A DNA stretch of 64,000 nucleotides from Ustilago trichophora. Lineage: Eukaryota > Basidiomycota > Ustilaginomycetes > Ustilaginales > Ustilaginaceae. The notes beneath the pieces are model-generated. The model searched no databases. It saw nothing but the letters and a program-made list of their open reading frames with translations, and was not told the DNA's origin. Of this stretch, positions 22,474-35,100 are shown in pieces. The position numbers and the translations under genes are program-made. Numbering within the stretch: position 1 is the stretch's first letter; each line of letters opens with the position of its first letter. Location: the NCBI GenBank assembly GCA_900323505.1, contig OOIN01000013.1:248001-312000 (forward strand). The letters run 5' to 3'.

Positions 22474-24084
22474 CTAAACACCGTACAACACGCTCTTGTA
22501 ATCTCTCAAGATGACACCTACGCTCTCCGGGCCTGACAGACCCACTTCGCTCGCCACGGCCGAGATAAACCTTGGCGGCGTCACATCGTACAGCAGATTG
22601 ACCACTGCCAGATTCTGACTACCCTGCCACTCTGCTACGTCCAACAGACCTTTATGTTTCCTTCCGGGTTCCGAATCATCCTCTTCTGCGGCGTCGAAGT
22701 CGTCCTTGGTGGGCAGCAACAGATCTCGTGGGTTTCCGGCTTCGTTTTGAACAAACGAGTCGAGTTGGACGCGCTCCGAAAACTTGTACGTCTCGCAACA
22801 GACGATGACGGGGATGCCCTTTTCCTTGGCCATCATGGCGCACGTTGCGGTTCCAGCGCGCGAGTAGAGTGCGCCGTTGGCCAAAAGGGCAGATGTGCCG
22901 AGGAGCAAGATGTCGGCACGAGGCATGAGGGAGGATAGGGAAGAAATGAGACCGTAGGTGCATGGAATGCCGGCGGCGAGGAGGACGCTGAGTAGCGCTT
23001 TGCCTTCCAAGAGCGGTCTAGTGTCGACGACAATCACCTCGAATCGAACGCCTCGTTGCCAAGCGGCGAGAAGGGTTCCTTCGACCACCGAGGATCTCGC
23101 AAAAGTCATGACCACATCGCCGTCTTTGATCTTGCTTCCGGCTTGAGTGCGAATGATCTTGGAAGCGTATACGATACGATCGCGCACAAAGTGGTCGATC
23201 CGTTCCAGCAGATGTTCTTTCGCCTCATCTTCTGTCAAGTCTGCGCTAACAACGGAAATCTCATACTTGAGATATCGAACAGCGACACCTTGCGAAGTAC
23301 CCATGGCACGCGCGTCGACCAGATGTCCAACTTGGGCCGAGACATTCTTGAGCAGGTCTCTATTGAGCATCTCTCCTCTCGGGGTGGTGTAATCTCGGAT
23401 GACGTCGGCCATAGCTCGCAGCAGGGCGATGGCGCGTGTGTCGGCACCCATGAGTTTGTACTGTGCCAGTTGGGATGAGAGACGCAGGATGGACGTATGG
23501 ATGCTGGAGCGGAACGTGGCCGACACTTGAGCTGTTACGTGGGCGTTGTGCGGTTTTCCGGACGAGACGTTGCCGAAGAGAGCGACGCTGGGATGCTGCG
23601 GGATAGCCTTGGCGGACGATTCGAGGTCCTGGGCTGCAAAACCTTTTCTCAGACCCGAGGTGGAGGTGGTGGCTGCCATAGATGCCGAAGAGGCGCTGCC
23701 TGATGCGCCTGCCGCACCGCCAAGCCTGGAGGGAAGGTTGGCAGAGGACGAACCAGGTCGCCTGTTGTTGGGAGGTCCATCACGACTTGACTGCTGACTG
23801 CGGTCTGCTGCACCACCACGCTGGGCAGGGTTGCCGCCCGAAGGTGATCCTCGTTGTGGGGCTGTGCCATCGCCAGGCCCTCTTTCAGCTACTTTGGCTG
23901 CTCGCCTTGCAGCTTTGAGCTCCTTTGCGGATTTCTTGTCATTGCCGCCTTCCTTGGCAGGCTTGGGTTGGGCCTGGTTTGGTGTCTTGGAAGCGTCGGT
24001 TGGTGGTGCGGCACTTGGTCCTGCCGATGAGCTAGGTCTTGATGCCGAGGTGGCACTTGCTGCCGGTGTCGTTGGATCGGACAT
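22474..24084 (-). CDS. GCD2: Translation initiation factor eIF2B subunit delta
   Basis: The delta regulatory subunit of the guanine nucleotide exchange factor that recharges eIF2 with GTP, and a target of the general amino-acid control pathway. The frame is unbroken at 536 codons. The first 140 or so residues are a disordered Ala/Ser/Gly/Lys region with a KSAKELKAARRAAKVAE basic helix, as usual for fungal delta subunits. The rest is the eIF2B alpha/beta/delta fold, with RAIALLRAMADVIRDYTTP, IVYASKIIRTQAGSKIKDGD, VVEGTLLAAWQRGVRFEVIV, DTRPLLEGKALLSVLLAAGI, DILLLGTSALLANGALYSRA, GIPVIVCCETYKFSERVQLD and a C-terminal LLYDVTPPRFISAVASEVG. The length is at the short end for the family (about 530-650). 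The start at 24084 is the only sensible ATG before a stop. Confidence 0.95.
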   Translation of the reverse strand: MSDPTTPAASATSASRPSSSAGPSAAPPTDASKTPNQAQPKPAKEGGNDKKSAKELKAARRAAKVAERGPGDGTAPQRGSPSGGNPAQRGGAADRSQQSSRDGPPNNRRPGSSSANLPSRLGGAAGASGSASSASMAATTSTSGLRKGFAAQDLESSAKAIPQHPSVALFGNVSSGKPHNAHVTAQVSATFRSSIHTSILRLSSQLAQYKLMGADTRAIALLRAMADVIRDYTTPRGEMLNRDLLKNVSAQVGHLVDARAMGTSQGVAVRYLKYEISVVSADLTEDEAKEHLLERIDHFVRDRIVYASKIIRTQAGSKIKDGDVVMTFARSSVVEGTLLAAWQRGVRFEVIVVDTRPLLEGKALLSVLLAAGIPCTYGLISSLSSLMPRADILLLGTSALLANGALYSRAGTATCAMMAKEKGIPVIVCCETYKFSERVQLDSFVQNEAGNPRDLLLPTKDDFDAAEEDDSEPGRKHKGLLDVAEWQGSQNLAVVNLLYDVTPPRFISAVASEVGLSGPESVGVILRDYKSVLYGV

Positions 24085-27000
24085 GCTTGTGAGCCGCTGT
24101 TTATCGCTAGCGATCCTTAGACCTCCGTTAACTCTGCTTCTAGATATGGTGTGAAGGTGAAAGGAAGGTGTCTTGAAGTGGTACGAGGAAGCTTTCCAAC
24201 TTTTTTGATTTCGGACCCGCTGCGAGTTGCGTGTTGCTCAGCTGCCGCGCGACTGCAACTTGTTAAGCTTGAGTACGAGTCACACACCCAAGCACTTGTT
24301 TTCTGTTACTTCCTAGAATGCAACATATCTGTCCAAAACAAAAACTCCCCGGAAGTTGCATGTCCGAGGACAGTCATGGCTTGCTGGCTAGATTAATTGG
24401 ATGGTTGTCGAAGCTGCACCTCGTTGTCGTTGTCGTTGCCAGATGCCTAAAATTGCTCTCTCCATCTGCATATGCATCTTTGGGCTCTGTTACCACTCAA
24501 CGGGAGCAAGAAAATAAGCTCAAAGAGTTTCCAAGGCGTGGGACAAAATTCATGCTCTCCTCGTGTGCCTCCTTGCTTTGCTTTCCGTCTTTGCTTTCCA
24601 TCGCCATCACATCCCTTGCACGCAATTCCGCTTCGGGCTTTTTTTAATTTTGTCGTCCTTATCGTCACAAAATGAAACCTGTCGCGGGCGCTTTCTTCCC
24701 ACGCCTCGCACACAGATTCATTTTTCCCCCAACTCATGCTTGCCCTCTTCATTCGAAGCCGATTTTTATGTTGGTCTCGCGTTGAGGCCGGGCATATCCA
24801 AGCGCCGCGGTGTGTGGTCCTGCCCCGACGGAGTAATTGCGGTGACGGCTGGTTGATATGGCATCTGCTTTCGTGTGCTTAGAGTGCTTTCCGTCCCTAA
24901 GCCAGCTGATGTTTTTTACAGCCGCTCGTACTCCGCCAGATGCCAAACAAAAACAAATGCGGGGCAAGCGAACACTTCAAAAATCAATTCTCGTAAAAAA
25001 AGGAACGCGAAATTCAGGATAGAAAATATCAGGAATTCATTCTGGCCTCTACCGCTGCCGCTGCTGACTGCTGCTGGCCTCTGCACTGTTCAACATCGTC
25101 GCTGCAATCGGAGATTCACCCGCAACTATCACACACTACTGTATCGACTTTGAGTGCCGTCGGATGTACATTCTGTACCACCCATCTCACCAGAGACATT
25201 GCTTTCCATCCCGATTCAGAGATTGAAAGAAGCCAATCCGGATGACAGTGTATCCAACGTCTGATATGTATTTGCAAGTCAGAGCCGCCACTCTCTCTCC
25301 GCTGTGAAACCTGATCTGCACATCGCCATTGACCTTAACAATGGCGCTCATTGAATGGGCGCTACACGTTCGCAAAGAGTAAGCTTTTTCTTTCGATAGG
25401 CGTCGCCCGAATGTATTCTTACACCCCAGGGTACAAACAACTACACTATGCGCCCGAGTTTACCGCCTTTCTGGTTTTCTTTTGGCCAACCCCCGGTCGT
25501 GGTTCTCTATTACTGGCCCGATGACCGGATGCGTAGTAATTTGCAGAACACTGATCGCATTAAACGATGTGACCCTGCGTTGGAGTGGAACATGTCCTGC
25601 ATCTCAAAGCTTTGAGCCGAGAGAAGCATTCCAGCATCTTACCTTCGCTCGCTTCTGCAAGGCACACTGGCCTTCACCGCAGCTCAAGCTGCAGTGTCTC
25701 TGAACAAGATCCAGCATAAACGGTATCTCTTGCTTAGTGGATTAATGTTGCCCTCTGCTGAGATTTTTTGCAATGCCAAATATCACAGTACCATACCATG
25801 TTTTGCACTTTTCTTGTCGATCTTGACCGCTATTTTTGCCCTTGCTGCTTAGCTCCGGGCTCCGAGCGGCTACGATCTCCACTCTTTTGAAGTTGATGCA
25901 AATATACTGTACACTCTGCGTCTTGTACCATCGCACAAGCCTGTCTGACCTTATGATCTCTTCTTTCCTGCTCGGCAACATGATTGGTCTACACCGCATT
26001 TTGGACCACTCGACCACTCACAGATCGTTGCTTGTCCCATCATAGCTTACTTGTTCATCCACCTTGTCCGACAAAGTCGAAAGTGGCGTCCAACACCAAC
26101 ATCACTGACAAGAGGTCGAGATCTTGGGAGGCAACAGAGGAGATTTCTACAGTACACCTCGCTTCTGAATCTGCAATTTCAACGCGGGCCAGGCACCGTT
26201 CCGAGAATTTTTCATTTGGAAAGTGTAAGATCGGGGGAGGTCGCGGTGGCACAGCTGCATCCGTTTTCGTCTCGGCTTGCAGGGCCGAGGCAAGGAAGCG
26301 TGGAAAAATGCGATACCAAAGTGTCTCGCTTAACAAGACGCGTTGTCAACCACATGTCACGCACACCTCGCTTACGTTTTACGGCTCGGCTTGGTTGCTG
26401 CACTGTACTGTAAGCCACGGACAGAGATCAACACGTTTCAGACTTATGAATGATTTTATTTTCTGGGAGGGATTCGATCGGCTAAATTCATTCTCGTTTT
26501 GATTCGGTGCAAAAGCTGAAGCGAATCATTGGTCAGGAACAGAGAAGCTACTGTACTGCGCCAAAGAACTCGACAAAGTATAAAGGGTGCCATATGGTGT
26601 TGCAAGGGACGGAAAAGATCGCATGACGAGATGTGCGTATTGGGGGATTCGTCGATCTCACCTCCATCACGCAACAACAGCAATTACAGTACGAGGAGCG
26701 GAGTTGCAATGTCGTCCCACAGCAATTCATCACCAGCCCTTTTCCGGTGCGCCTACAGAGCGTACTCACACACACACCGACCGTAATTACATACCTCTTC
26801 AACGCCCTCTTCACCTTTCACGAAGAACAAAAACAACACACACAAAAAAAGCAATCTGTAAAGATGTTTCACCCTCCGCAAACAAAGGCGTGCGGAGATT
26901 GAGTAGATCGAGGTTGTCTGACACACCCTTCCCCCGCCTCAGCTTGCACCACTACAGTACCAGCACTGACTAGATGTGACCAGCATAGGCATCGCTAGAC

Positions 27001-29543
27001 CTTGGCGGAGACGTAATGCGGGGCAAACGGTGGAGCTCTGCAACATACAAGAACAGAAGGTGATACAGGTACGGATTGCGATCCTGCTGGCTTTGTTTGA
27101 ACGCCAGCAAGCAACAAATCCTTTTTTTTTTTTATCCGAACAATGGTTCAGCTTCGATCAGTGCAAGAAGCATGGCCCTTCTGTACAACACCTCTGTACC
27201 GGATCTACCAGCCGAAAGAAGAAAGAGATGCGTTGCGGTCAAAGGCGGCGATTTGACAACAACTTTTAACTCAGTTCGCTTAGAGAAATCAAGGTGAAAC
27301 ATGATACATTGGTTCCTCAATTTGCCGTCCTACTATCTACTCTTACTCCATGCCAATGAGCGCCGTTGCCGATAGATTGGTTCCGCATCCAAACGATCGA
27401 GGAAGCCATGTTGGATCTCGTGACCAGCAGATCGGAACGAGAATGATTTCGGTGCAATGTGGTGCTCGGTTGTGCACAAGACCGAGTTGCACTAATCCCC
27501 CATCCAACATGGATTCGGTCGGTTCGGTTGGTTGCTTCTCTGCACACTGCGACAAAGCTTCAGACAACCAAGCACAAGCGCAAAGAGGATCAATTTGGCC
27601 TCCGAAACGGCGGAAGCGAGGGTCATTGCACACGCGTGGCAACGAGGGTGCTACGATACAAGGACTGTAACGCTGTGCAGCTGTGCATTGCTGCAATGTG
27701 GTGCATGCTCGAAAACACTTTGCCATGCCTCTGTGGTGTTCACATGTACAATTTTTTTTCGCTCGGATCGCTTGCCCCGGGCCAATCGAGGTCAAGGAGC
27801 ACACTGCAGGTTTAGGGCAATCCGCAATAACCTCCTCCTCCTCCTTCCTTTTTCAGGCACCAACCACGACGATAGCATGGCGGCAACCGTGTCAGCTTGA
27901 AAGGCCAGACTCTTTAAGGATTTTCCAGGCACCAACCCGAAGAATGTGGCGCATTTTTTGTCTTTTCTGAAGAGCAAAGAGCGGTCGAACGCCGCGGTGA
28001 AGAGTGTAGAATGTGTGGTGTCTGAAAAATCTTCCGTGTGTGCAGGTGGTGCAAACTGTTTCAGGCGCTGGTGAACTGGCTGCACGATGCAATTTCGGCA
28101 AAGAGACCACGACTTGGCACGGCAAGCCACACAGATCCCCGTAAACCCTATGTGCAGAGAGACGGGATTGCGTTTTTTGCAGTAATTTAGGAGGCTCGAG
28201 AAATCAATCTCGCCGCAACTAGAGGAAGGATCTGAGCGTTGGGGAACGGCTTTTTCGGGACGATAGGCAGGCAGACTTGGCGCAAGTTTGGATCTTTCGG
28301 TGTTTCGCACGCACTGTGCAAAGAGAGCGGCGCGGGGGTTGAAACATGTGGCATACTCATAATCACATCAGCACAGCAGGGTCCGAGCGTGGCAACGTGG
28401 AAGCGGTACAGCGGCTGAGCAGGGACGGCAAGTTGGGCGAACCAAGCGAAAGGGTTTCCTTCGGCGGGACAATAGAGAACAAGGAGCCAAGAGAAGGAAG
28501 ACGGGCTTCTCGCGTGCGGGGGAGGACCGAGTGTAGGTGGCGTTGCGAGTGCATTGCAGTATTGTGATTGGGCACGACAGAGCTTACTTCTTTTTCGCAT
28601 TGTGCTGTGCTGTTAACAATGGGACCATACGTCAAGACTCGCATCCCCAACACATCACGACCATCGACATCTCTCACATGTGTGCTCAGAGCATCATTGC
28701 TGGGGTTCGTAATTGGAGAGATGGTGACACAGGGTTGCTGTTGTTGTTGTGCATGGAAGAGAGAGAGGATGGCAACGAGCAAAGACGTACACACGCTAGC
28801 AAGAAGAAAATCGGTGGCGGGGCTGCCGACTGCATGCAGTGACAAGTTTTTCGTGTCAATTTGTGCTTAAGCGACCCTTTCGGTGCCGTGCAACGCTGCC
28901 TTGAAGAGACAAAATTCCAGCAACCTGCAAGCTAGGTGGGGAACACCTCGACAACCATGCTCGCGCACGCCCGCCCGCCCCTCTCTCATCGTACAGCATT
29001 TGTGATTGAGTGTCGGGCCGAGTCGGGTTTCACAATTCATAAAAGAGCCGGACTAGTTAACAACAAAGACCAGAGAAGAGTTAGTTGCACTGCAGACACG
29101 CGCACGCAAGATGAACAAAGAAAGGATACTTTCACTGTTGCTTGATGAGCAGGCTGAAAAAAAAAGGTGGGCTGGGTGGATACGGTACAGGTTGTGAAGA
29201 CTCGCTTATCGCGGACCACAATTGAATGGATGAAATGAGGTGGCTAGTGTGGACCACAGATGTGGCTCGGCCGTCACAAGGCATTTACGGAAGTAAGTTA
29301 GGGAATATGTGGTGTGCAAACGAGTGTGTGGGTTGCTCTCGGTCGACCGATGATCATCGTCCGAAGCTACAGTACTGTATTGTTGTAAAGTTAGGCTAGT
29401 TAGTGCATGCAGTATACTGTAACGCTACCACTACCGTTGTTTGCTGCTCTGCTCTCAGGATTGTGTGCTGGGTGGCCAAAAAAAAGGAAAGGAGTCGACG
29501 ATCGATGAGCAAAGGAAATAAAGCACGCTGCGAGTCCACAAAC

Positions 29544-29598
29544 CAAAAAACAAAGAAAAAGAAAAAGAAAAAAAAGAAAAAGAAAAAGAAAAGAAAGC
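29544..29598. repeat. A/G-rich (AAAAAG)n tract
   Basis: An uninterrupted purine tract made of A runs separated by single G, followed by three GCAA units. It is low-complexity intergenic sequence. Confidence 0.85.
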
Positions 29599-29867
29599 CA
29601 GCAAGCAAGCAAGCAGACTGCATTCTTCCTTTCATACAGATTCCGGTCGGCCGTCGGAAGTCGGTAGATGTGCTTGAAAAGGATTTCCTGAGATGGTGAT
29701 GAGCCTCGTGATGGCTAGCTTGGATGATGAGGCCAGGATCAGCTGGAAAATAAGCATGGTTCGACGTCGGCGTTGTTTGCTGTTGGTCGTCGTGGATCCT
29801 AGGATGCGGAATTCACACGCTGGGACCGCTGCCCTGACTCTCCCTTGCAGCTTCCAATTTTATCTTT

Positions 29868-29890
29868 TTTATTTATTTATTTATTTATTT
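29868..29890. repeat. (TTTA)n microsatellite
   Basis: About five tandem TTTA units within the gene desert. Confidence 0.85.
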
Positions 29891-30353
29891 TAGTACTGGT
29901 CTGCGGCCGAGTGCAGGGTTCAAATGCGCCCTTTTTCTTGTTGTTGGCGAATGGTTGGAAATTTGCCACGAGGGCTTAAAAAAGGGAGAAACGGGAACAA
30001 GAGAGGCGAGCTTAAGCTTGGCTTTGATCCAAGCTCCTTGCGTCTCTCGATCCCTGATTGCGCTCAAGCCGCTTCTGTTTTGTGTCTTTCCCTGTCTCGC
30101 CACAAACGGCAAGTGTCAACTAGACTGTACCACCTCACACAAGCTTGGTCTCTCTTGTCGGTGTTCCTGACATTGGTGTGCGTGTATCTACAAATCAGCA
30201 TGGCCCTGTCGTCTGCAGGAGCGATCCCGGTACTCAGGGGACCTGCGTAGTGAGTGAAAGAGGCAGTGTTTCCAAGAATCGATCGCTTAGAGCGATCTGA
30301 GCGTTGCTGCACCGGCAGCATGGTCTGCTCTTCCGAAGCTTGTTCCTAATCAC

Positions 30354-30389
30354 GCGACGACGACGACAACGACAACGACAACGACGACG
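30354..30389. repeat. (CGA)/(CAACGA) imperfect microsatellite
   Basis: Four CGA units, then CAACGA hexamers, then more CGA. This is intergenic and in no supported reading frame. Confidence 0.85.
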
Positions 30390-30690
30390 CTGATGGCAAC
30401 GACGCCGTTTCATCCGGCCCCCGTGTGCTTTTGTGTGCTGCCTTGAACCGGCCAACAACTTATCCGTGACCGACTGATCGACAATGCCGGTTGCTACACA
30501 ACGTTGCTTGTTGGAAAACGGGCCCTCTGTTCGGAAACGAAAAAAGTGGGCTCGTGTTGCTATTGTCCTGACTCCCGTGCGACGAGGTATGTATGGTATC
30601 TGTCTGCGAAGGCGTTGTCGTTGGAAGATACACACACGCAGACGAATGGTGTGGGCACTATGGCCACACCCGTCAGTTCTTGTCGCCCTA

Positions 30691-30720
30691 GCTTTGGCTT
30701 TGGCTCTGGCTTTGGCTTTG
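30691..30720. repeat. (GCTTTG)5 hexanucleotide repeat
   Basis: Five tandem GCTTTG units, the third with one substitution (GCTCTG). Confidence 0.85.
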
Positions 30721-32103
30721 ATTTGGTTCCTGCTCATCGCCACCACCTCATCATCTGCAAGCAAACTACAGTAAAGCTGTCAGGGCAACACACAAGCGCC
30801 AAATTGAGTCAAGTGTCATCTACTAGCTGAGGTTGAATCTCAGAACCCCCTTGCTGCTGCTAAAGGGCAGACCTATTTTTTTCATGGTTGACGACTTTTC
30901 TTTTAGGGAAAATAAATTATAAATAAAAAGATCTGCCACCATCCCGCTTCGGTGGAGAGAGAAAGAGGCCTGGACCTGTGGCCAACCGCATACACTTAAT
31001 GGGCGATTTGTGCCTAGTCTAACGATTTTTTATTTTTTATTTTTTTTTTCAATCTTCGTTAAAATTAAAATTTGATCACGGTCGCCTTTCGTTGCTGCTG
31101 GCGTTGTCTCCGCCTGCTACAGTATTGTACAAATGGGAAACGCCTCATTTTTTCGGTGCAAAGAGAGAAGAGGGCTGCATTGTGCTGCTGCATTTCCCAC
31201 ACTCGCTCTTTCGTTCGATTTGAATTTTGATTCCTCTTCTGCCGCCATCTGCAATGATGAGTGGCTTTTTCTTCTTCTTCTTCTTTTATTTCCTTTTCTT
31301 TTCACTTTTCCTCTCTCTTGTCTTGTACGACACAGTCACTTCTTCGCTCTTTTGTCTCAGTTGCCATTGGGTCCTGTCATTCTCTTGTTCAACTTTCTTT
31401 CTCCGCCAAACAGCCAACAGCCTACAGCCTAAATCGAGGCAAAGCATCAGCGGCTATCCCCTTCTTGTCTTGGCTCACAACTTTCCTTTCCGGCGTGTTG
31501 GTTCTCAGAGTCAATTTGTACAGTAGCAAGAGAAAGTACTCGACAGCAGCTTTGCCTTTGCTCCATCTGTACCTTTGGTCTCAACCCGGCTGCCTGTCAT
31601 TCTACCAAATCTGCCGCTCCTTTCTGCACCTACATAAGCTTTCTCTGGTTCAGCCGCTTCCATTCTGCGTTATATTCTCCCCCTCGTCCTCCTTCCTCCC
31701 CTCTCCTTTCTACTTTGTGACATCTCCTCCCCTTCTCCTCCCACCTCATCCTACCTACTTTCTTCAACGTCGTCTGCGCCCTTCCTACAACTACATCACC
31801 ACCATCTTTGTTGCAGTTCCGTCTCGTCGACGCCGCTCCCTTCGTGCCCGCTTTTTCTCACATTTTCTCTCTCTCGCCTGCACTCCGACATACTCGTTGC
31901 GACCAACACATTCCTACCACCACAACTCAGCTCGAGTCGCTTGTCGCTTAGACCTTCTCTAGAGCGTCGCCATACTTAGCCTCAACATCGGCTACCGACT
32001 CCTCTCCGTCTCATAGCGGACCACTTTCTCCGTTCTCCGCCTGTCTGTTCGCCACGGAAGGATATCTTCCGCGGTCGTTCTAGGCTTTCACACACATTAC
32101 ACA

Positions 32104-35100
32104 ATGGACGGCCTTCACCAGCTCGTGCCTCGCGGCCTCTACATGGAGCCTGTCCTGCCTTCTGGCGTCAACACTGCCAGTGAGTTCTCTTCTTTGATGA
32201 TGCTGGATACGATCTCGATCCACTGCCTTGACACAAACCTGCTAACCCGCCACTCTCCTCTTTTTCTTCCCTCGACTTAGACCTCACTGCTGTCGCTGAA
32301 TACTATGTCACCCACCGTATTCCACAGCGCTTCAACCCTGGTATCGTCGTCGCCTCCATCGCCGTATCGGCGCTCGGCTCTTACTCGACCCTCCTCGTTC
32401 TCGGCAAGCGTACCTCCAACAAGGGTAAGAAGAACATCCTCTTGCTCTCGCTCGCAGCTACCACCATGGCTGCCGTCGGTATCTGGGGTATGCACTTCAT
32501 CGGCATGCACATGAGTCTTCGTCCCGTCGCTGGCGTCAACTGGTACATCAAGGTCGACCCCGGTTTCACCGTCCTCAGTCTTTTCGTCCCCATTATTGCC
32601 CTCCACGCCGCCTTCTTCATCGTCGACGCCGCCGTCGCCTTCAGTCTAATTCGTACCATCATCTCTGGTATCCTCACCGGTCTCGTCGTTTGTCTCATGC
32701 ACTACTCGGCCTCGCTCAAGACCAACTACGCCGTCAGCTACAGTCCCACCCTCGTCACCATCTCGATCGTCGTCGCCTGTATCGCTGCCACCGTCGCCCT
32801 CACTGGTTTCTTCAAGTTCCGATCCCAGTGGGAAGACTCGTGGTGGAAGCGTATGCTCTGTGCCTTTGTCCTCGCCGCTGCCGTATCCGGCATGCACTAC
32901 ATCGGTGTTTGGGGTACCAGCTACAAGGTCAAGGCTTCCACCATCAGCGAGGCTAGCGAAGTCAGCTTGCTCACCGGTCGTCAGCGCAACAACGTTCTCG
33001 TTATCGCCATTGGCTGCATGTGCTTCGTCATCATTTGCTTCTCCATCTTCATCGCCGTCTCCGACATGCTCATTGTCCGAGATGCCCGAAGAAAGTCCAA
33101 GAAGGTCGTCGTCTGCTCTGCCACTTTTGACAAGCAGGGTCGTCTTCTCGTCAAGCCCGACGGAACCATGCCCCTCATGATCATCGAGACCGACGTCAAC
33201 ACGCGTGACATCCTCGACGCTCTCGACAACCGTCAGCCTACTTTCCAGTGGCTCTACTCTCTTTCTTGGGACTGGGCCATCATTGCTCCCTGGCTCCGTG
33301 CCATCACTTCGCGCTTCGCTGCCGAGACTCAAAACGCTCAGCGCAACGAGGCTCTCTGGAAGAGTCGCGGCAAAAAGATGATCGCTCAGGGTCGACGATC
33401 TCTCGACATTTCCGAGGACCGTCGCAAGGGTCCTCAGAGCTTGGCTGACTTCCGTGATCGTTTCATCGACGCTGCCTACCACCTTGCCCACGAGCTCGAC
33501 GTTCCTTTCGAGGAGATCGGTGTGCTTTACGACCACGTTCTCCCCACTGGTACTCGAAACGGAAGCTACAACAACAACGTTGTCCCTGACAAGTTTACCC
33601 CTTCGCGCCAGTTTGCCGATGATGAAAGCTCCATCAACGGTCCTGTCCCCAGTATCTTTGGAGAAGGCAACGATCAGGAGGAAGGTGCCATGCTTTTCCT
33701 TGTTCGCGAGCTCCCCAACTCTGCCTCTTCCACCGAGCGTTTCCGCCAGATGGGTTACCGAATGACCGAGACTCGTTTCCTCGCTGGTGTCCTTGCTGAC
33801 CGTGTCGCTGTCCAGAAGGAGGAGATGGAGCCTCTGCTTGACTCGCTCAAGGTCTACGCCAAGCGTGGTACTCGCCCCGTCGTCCAGCCTGGAGGAGTCT
33901 ACTGTGGTCTCTTTGGTGTTCGTGCTTCCACCAGCAAGGAAGGTGGTCTGGATGTGCTTGTTTACAACTTTGCTCGTCACCAGATCCCCGCCTACCGTCT
34001 GCCTGATGTTCAGTGCATCACGCCAGAGATGAAGACCTTCCTGGGTTCGCTCGATCAAGCCACTATGGAGGATGCCATGAAGGTCTGCGAGCGCGAGTCG
34101 ATTCGATCGGGCGAGCGACGCAAGTATCTCCAGTCCATCTCTTCCGTCAACGTTGCCGACAACCACGAGAATGAGGCTGAGCAGGAGGCAGTCGAGCTCA
34201 TGATTCAGTTCCAGACTGCTCTCTTCATCGCTCTTGATGCGCTGCACAACTCGGTTCGCTTCTATCCCAAGATCTGCCAGACGGCTCGTATCAGCGCCGA
34301 GGTGCTCGAGGTGCCTTCCAGCCTTGACGACTCTACTGCCCCTGCCGAGATGATTCTGGTTCAGGCTGTGCTGCCTGAAGCCAGAACCATGCCCACTTCG
34401 TACTCTGCCTCGGAAGGCCAGCACGTGGTTTCCGAGGTGGTCCCCACCGACAAGCCCAGCGCCGCTACTCCCTTTGTGTTTGTTCCTTACACGCTCTTCT
34501 CCAAGTCGCAGATGATGCTGCTTCGTGGACGTCAGGCGGACGACTTTGAGCACGAGGTGATTCTCGAGATGCGCAGGAGGTATCCTTCTTCGCTTCAGTC
34601 GGAAGCCGAGGAGAAGGGTCTCTTTGAGCCACCTCAGCAGCGTATTGCCCACAAGGACTCGTTCATCTCTTCGGCTGGTCGCTTCAACAAGGGCTATGCC
34701 GGTAGCGATGACGATGACAAGCTCGAGACCGCTTCCAAGTTTAGCGATGACAATCCCACTTCGCCCATCACCAACAAGGTCAACCTTTTGCCCAGCGCCA
34801 AGCGATGGGGCGGTAATGGTCGTAGGGGATCGAGGGAGGATGGCTACGAGTACGATCAGCAGCGCGATGTTACTGCGCTGTCTCCTGCCCGTCGTCAGTC
34901 GGTTACTTCTTCGAGGTCGAGACAGACGATTGAGGATCACGAGATGAGGCAGCTTAACGATGGACCTCTTTCGAGGGCTGATTCTGTTTCGCGCAAGGCC
35001 GCTGGTGGCGCATCTGCCGCCGGTGTTGCTGCAGGTGGTGCACAGGGTAGCGCTGCTGCTGGGGGTAACAGCATGAACAGCTCGTTGGGCATTCGTCGAT

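Larger units (their letters stand above)
25137..31525. promoter_or_regulatory. Cluster of 13 TACAGTA/TACTGTA sites
   Basis: The 7-mer TACAGTA or its complement TACTGTA starts at 25137, 25905, 26148, 26406, 26549, 26685, 26953, 29368, 29373, 29415, 30767, 31118 and 31519 (counted by eye). About 0.8 would be expected by chance in 6.4 kb at even base composition. The pair 29368/29373 forms the perfect 12-bp palindrome TACAGTACTGTA. Preferred neighbours are a C before and a C after (CTACAGTAC). A transcription-factor site is the simplest reading, but no factor is identified. Confidence 0.45.
24085..32103. other. 8-kb gene desert upstream of the MHYT gene
   Basis: I find no protein, tRNA or rRNA signature in this stretch on either strand, although gene density elsewhere is about one per 3 kb. 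It contains several microsatellites and the TACAGTA/TACTGTA cluster. The last 500-700 bp (about 31400-32100) are strongly C/T-rich, which suggests the transcription start region and leader of the MHYT gene. A non-coding RNA gene could be hidden here but I cannot support one. Confidence 0.65.

Noticed and set aside
29396..29635. Phe-rich minus-strand membrane peptide
   Set aside because: It is the translation of the A/G-rich low-complexity tract.
29895..29935. tRNA-like GGTTCAAATGC box
   Set aside because: No matching acceptor stem or anticodon arm at the right spacing; the T run after it is coincidental.
31261..31962. 233-codon plus-strand frame before the MHYT gene
   Set aside because: Its Phe/Ser/Leu/Pro-rich translation simply reflects the C/T-rich leader sequence.
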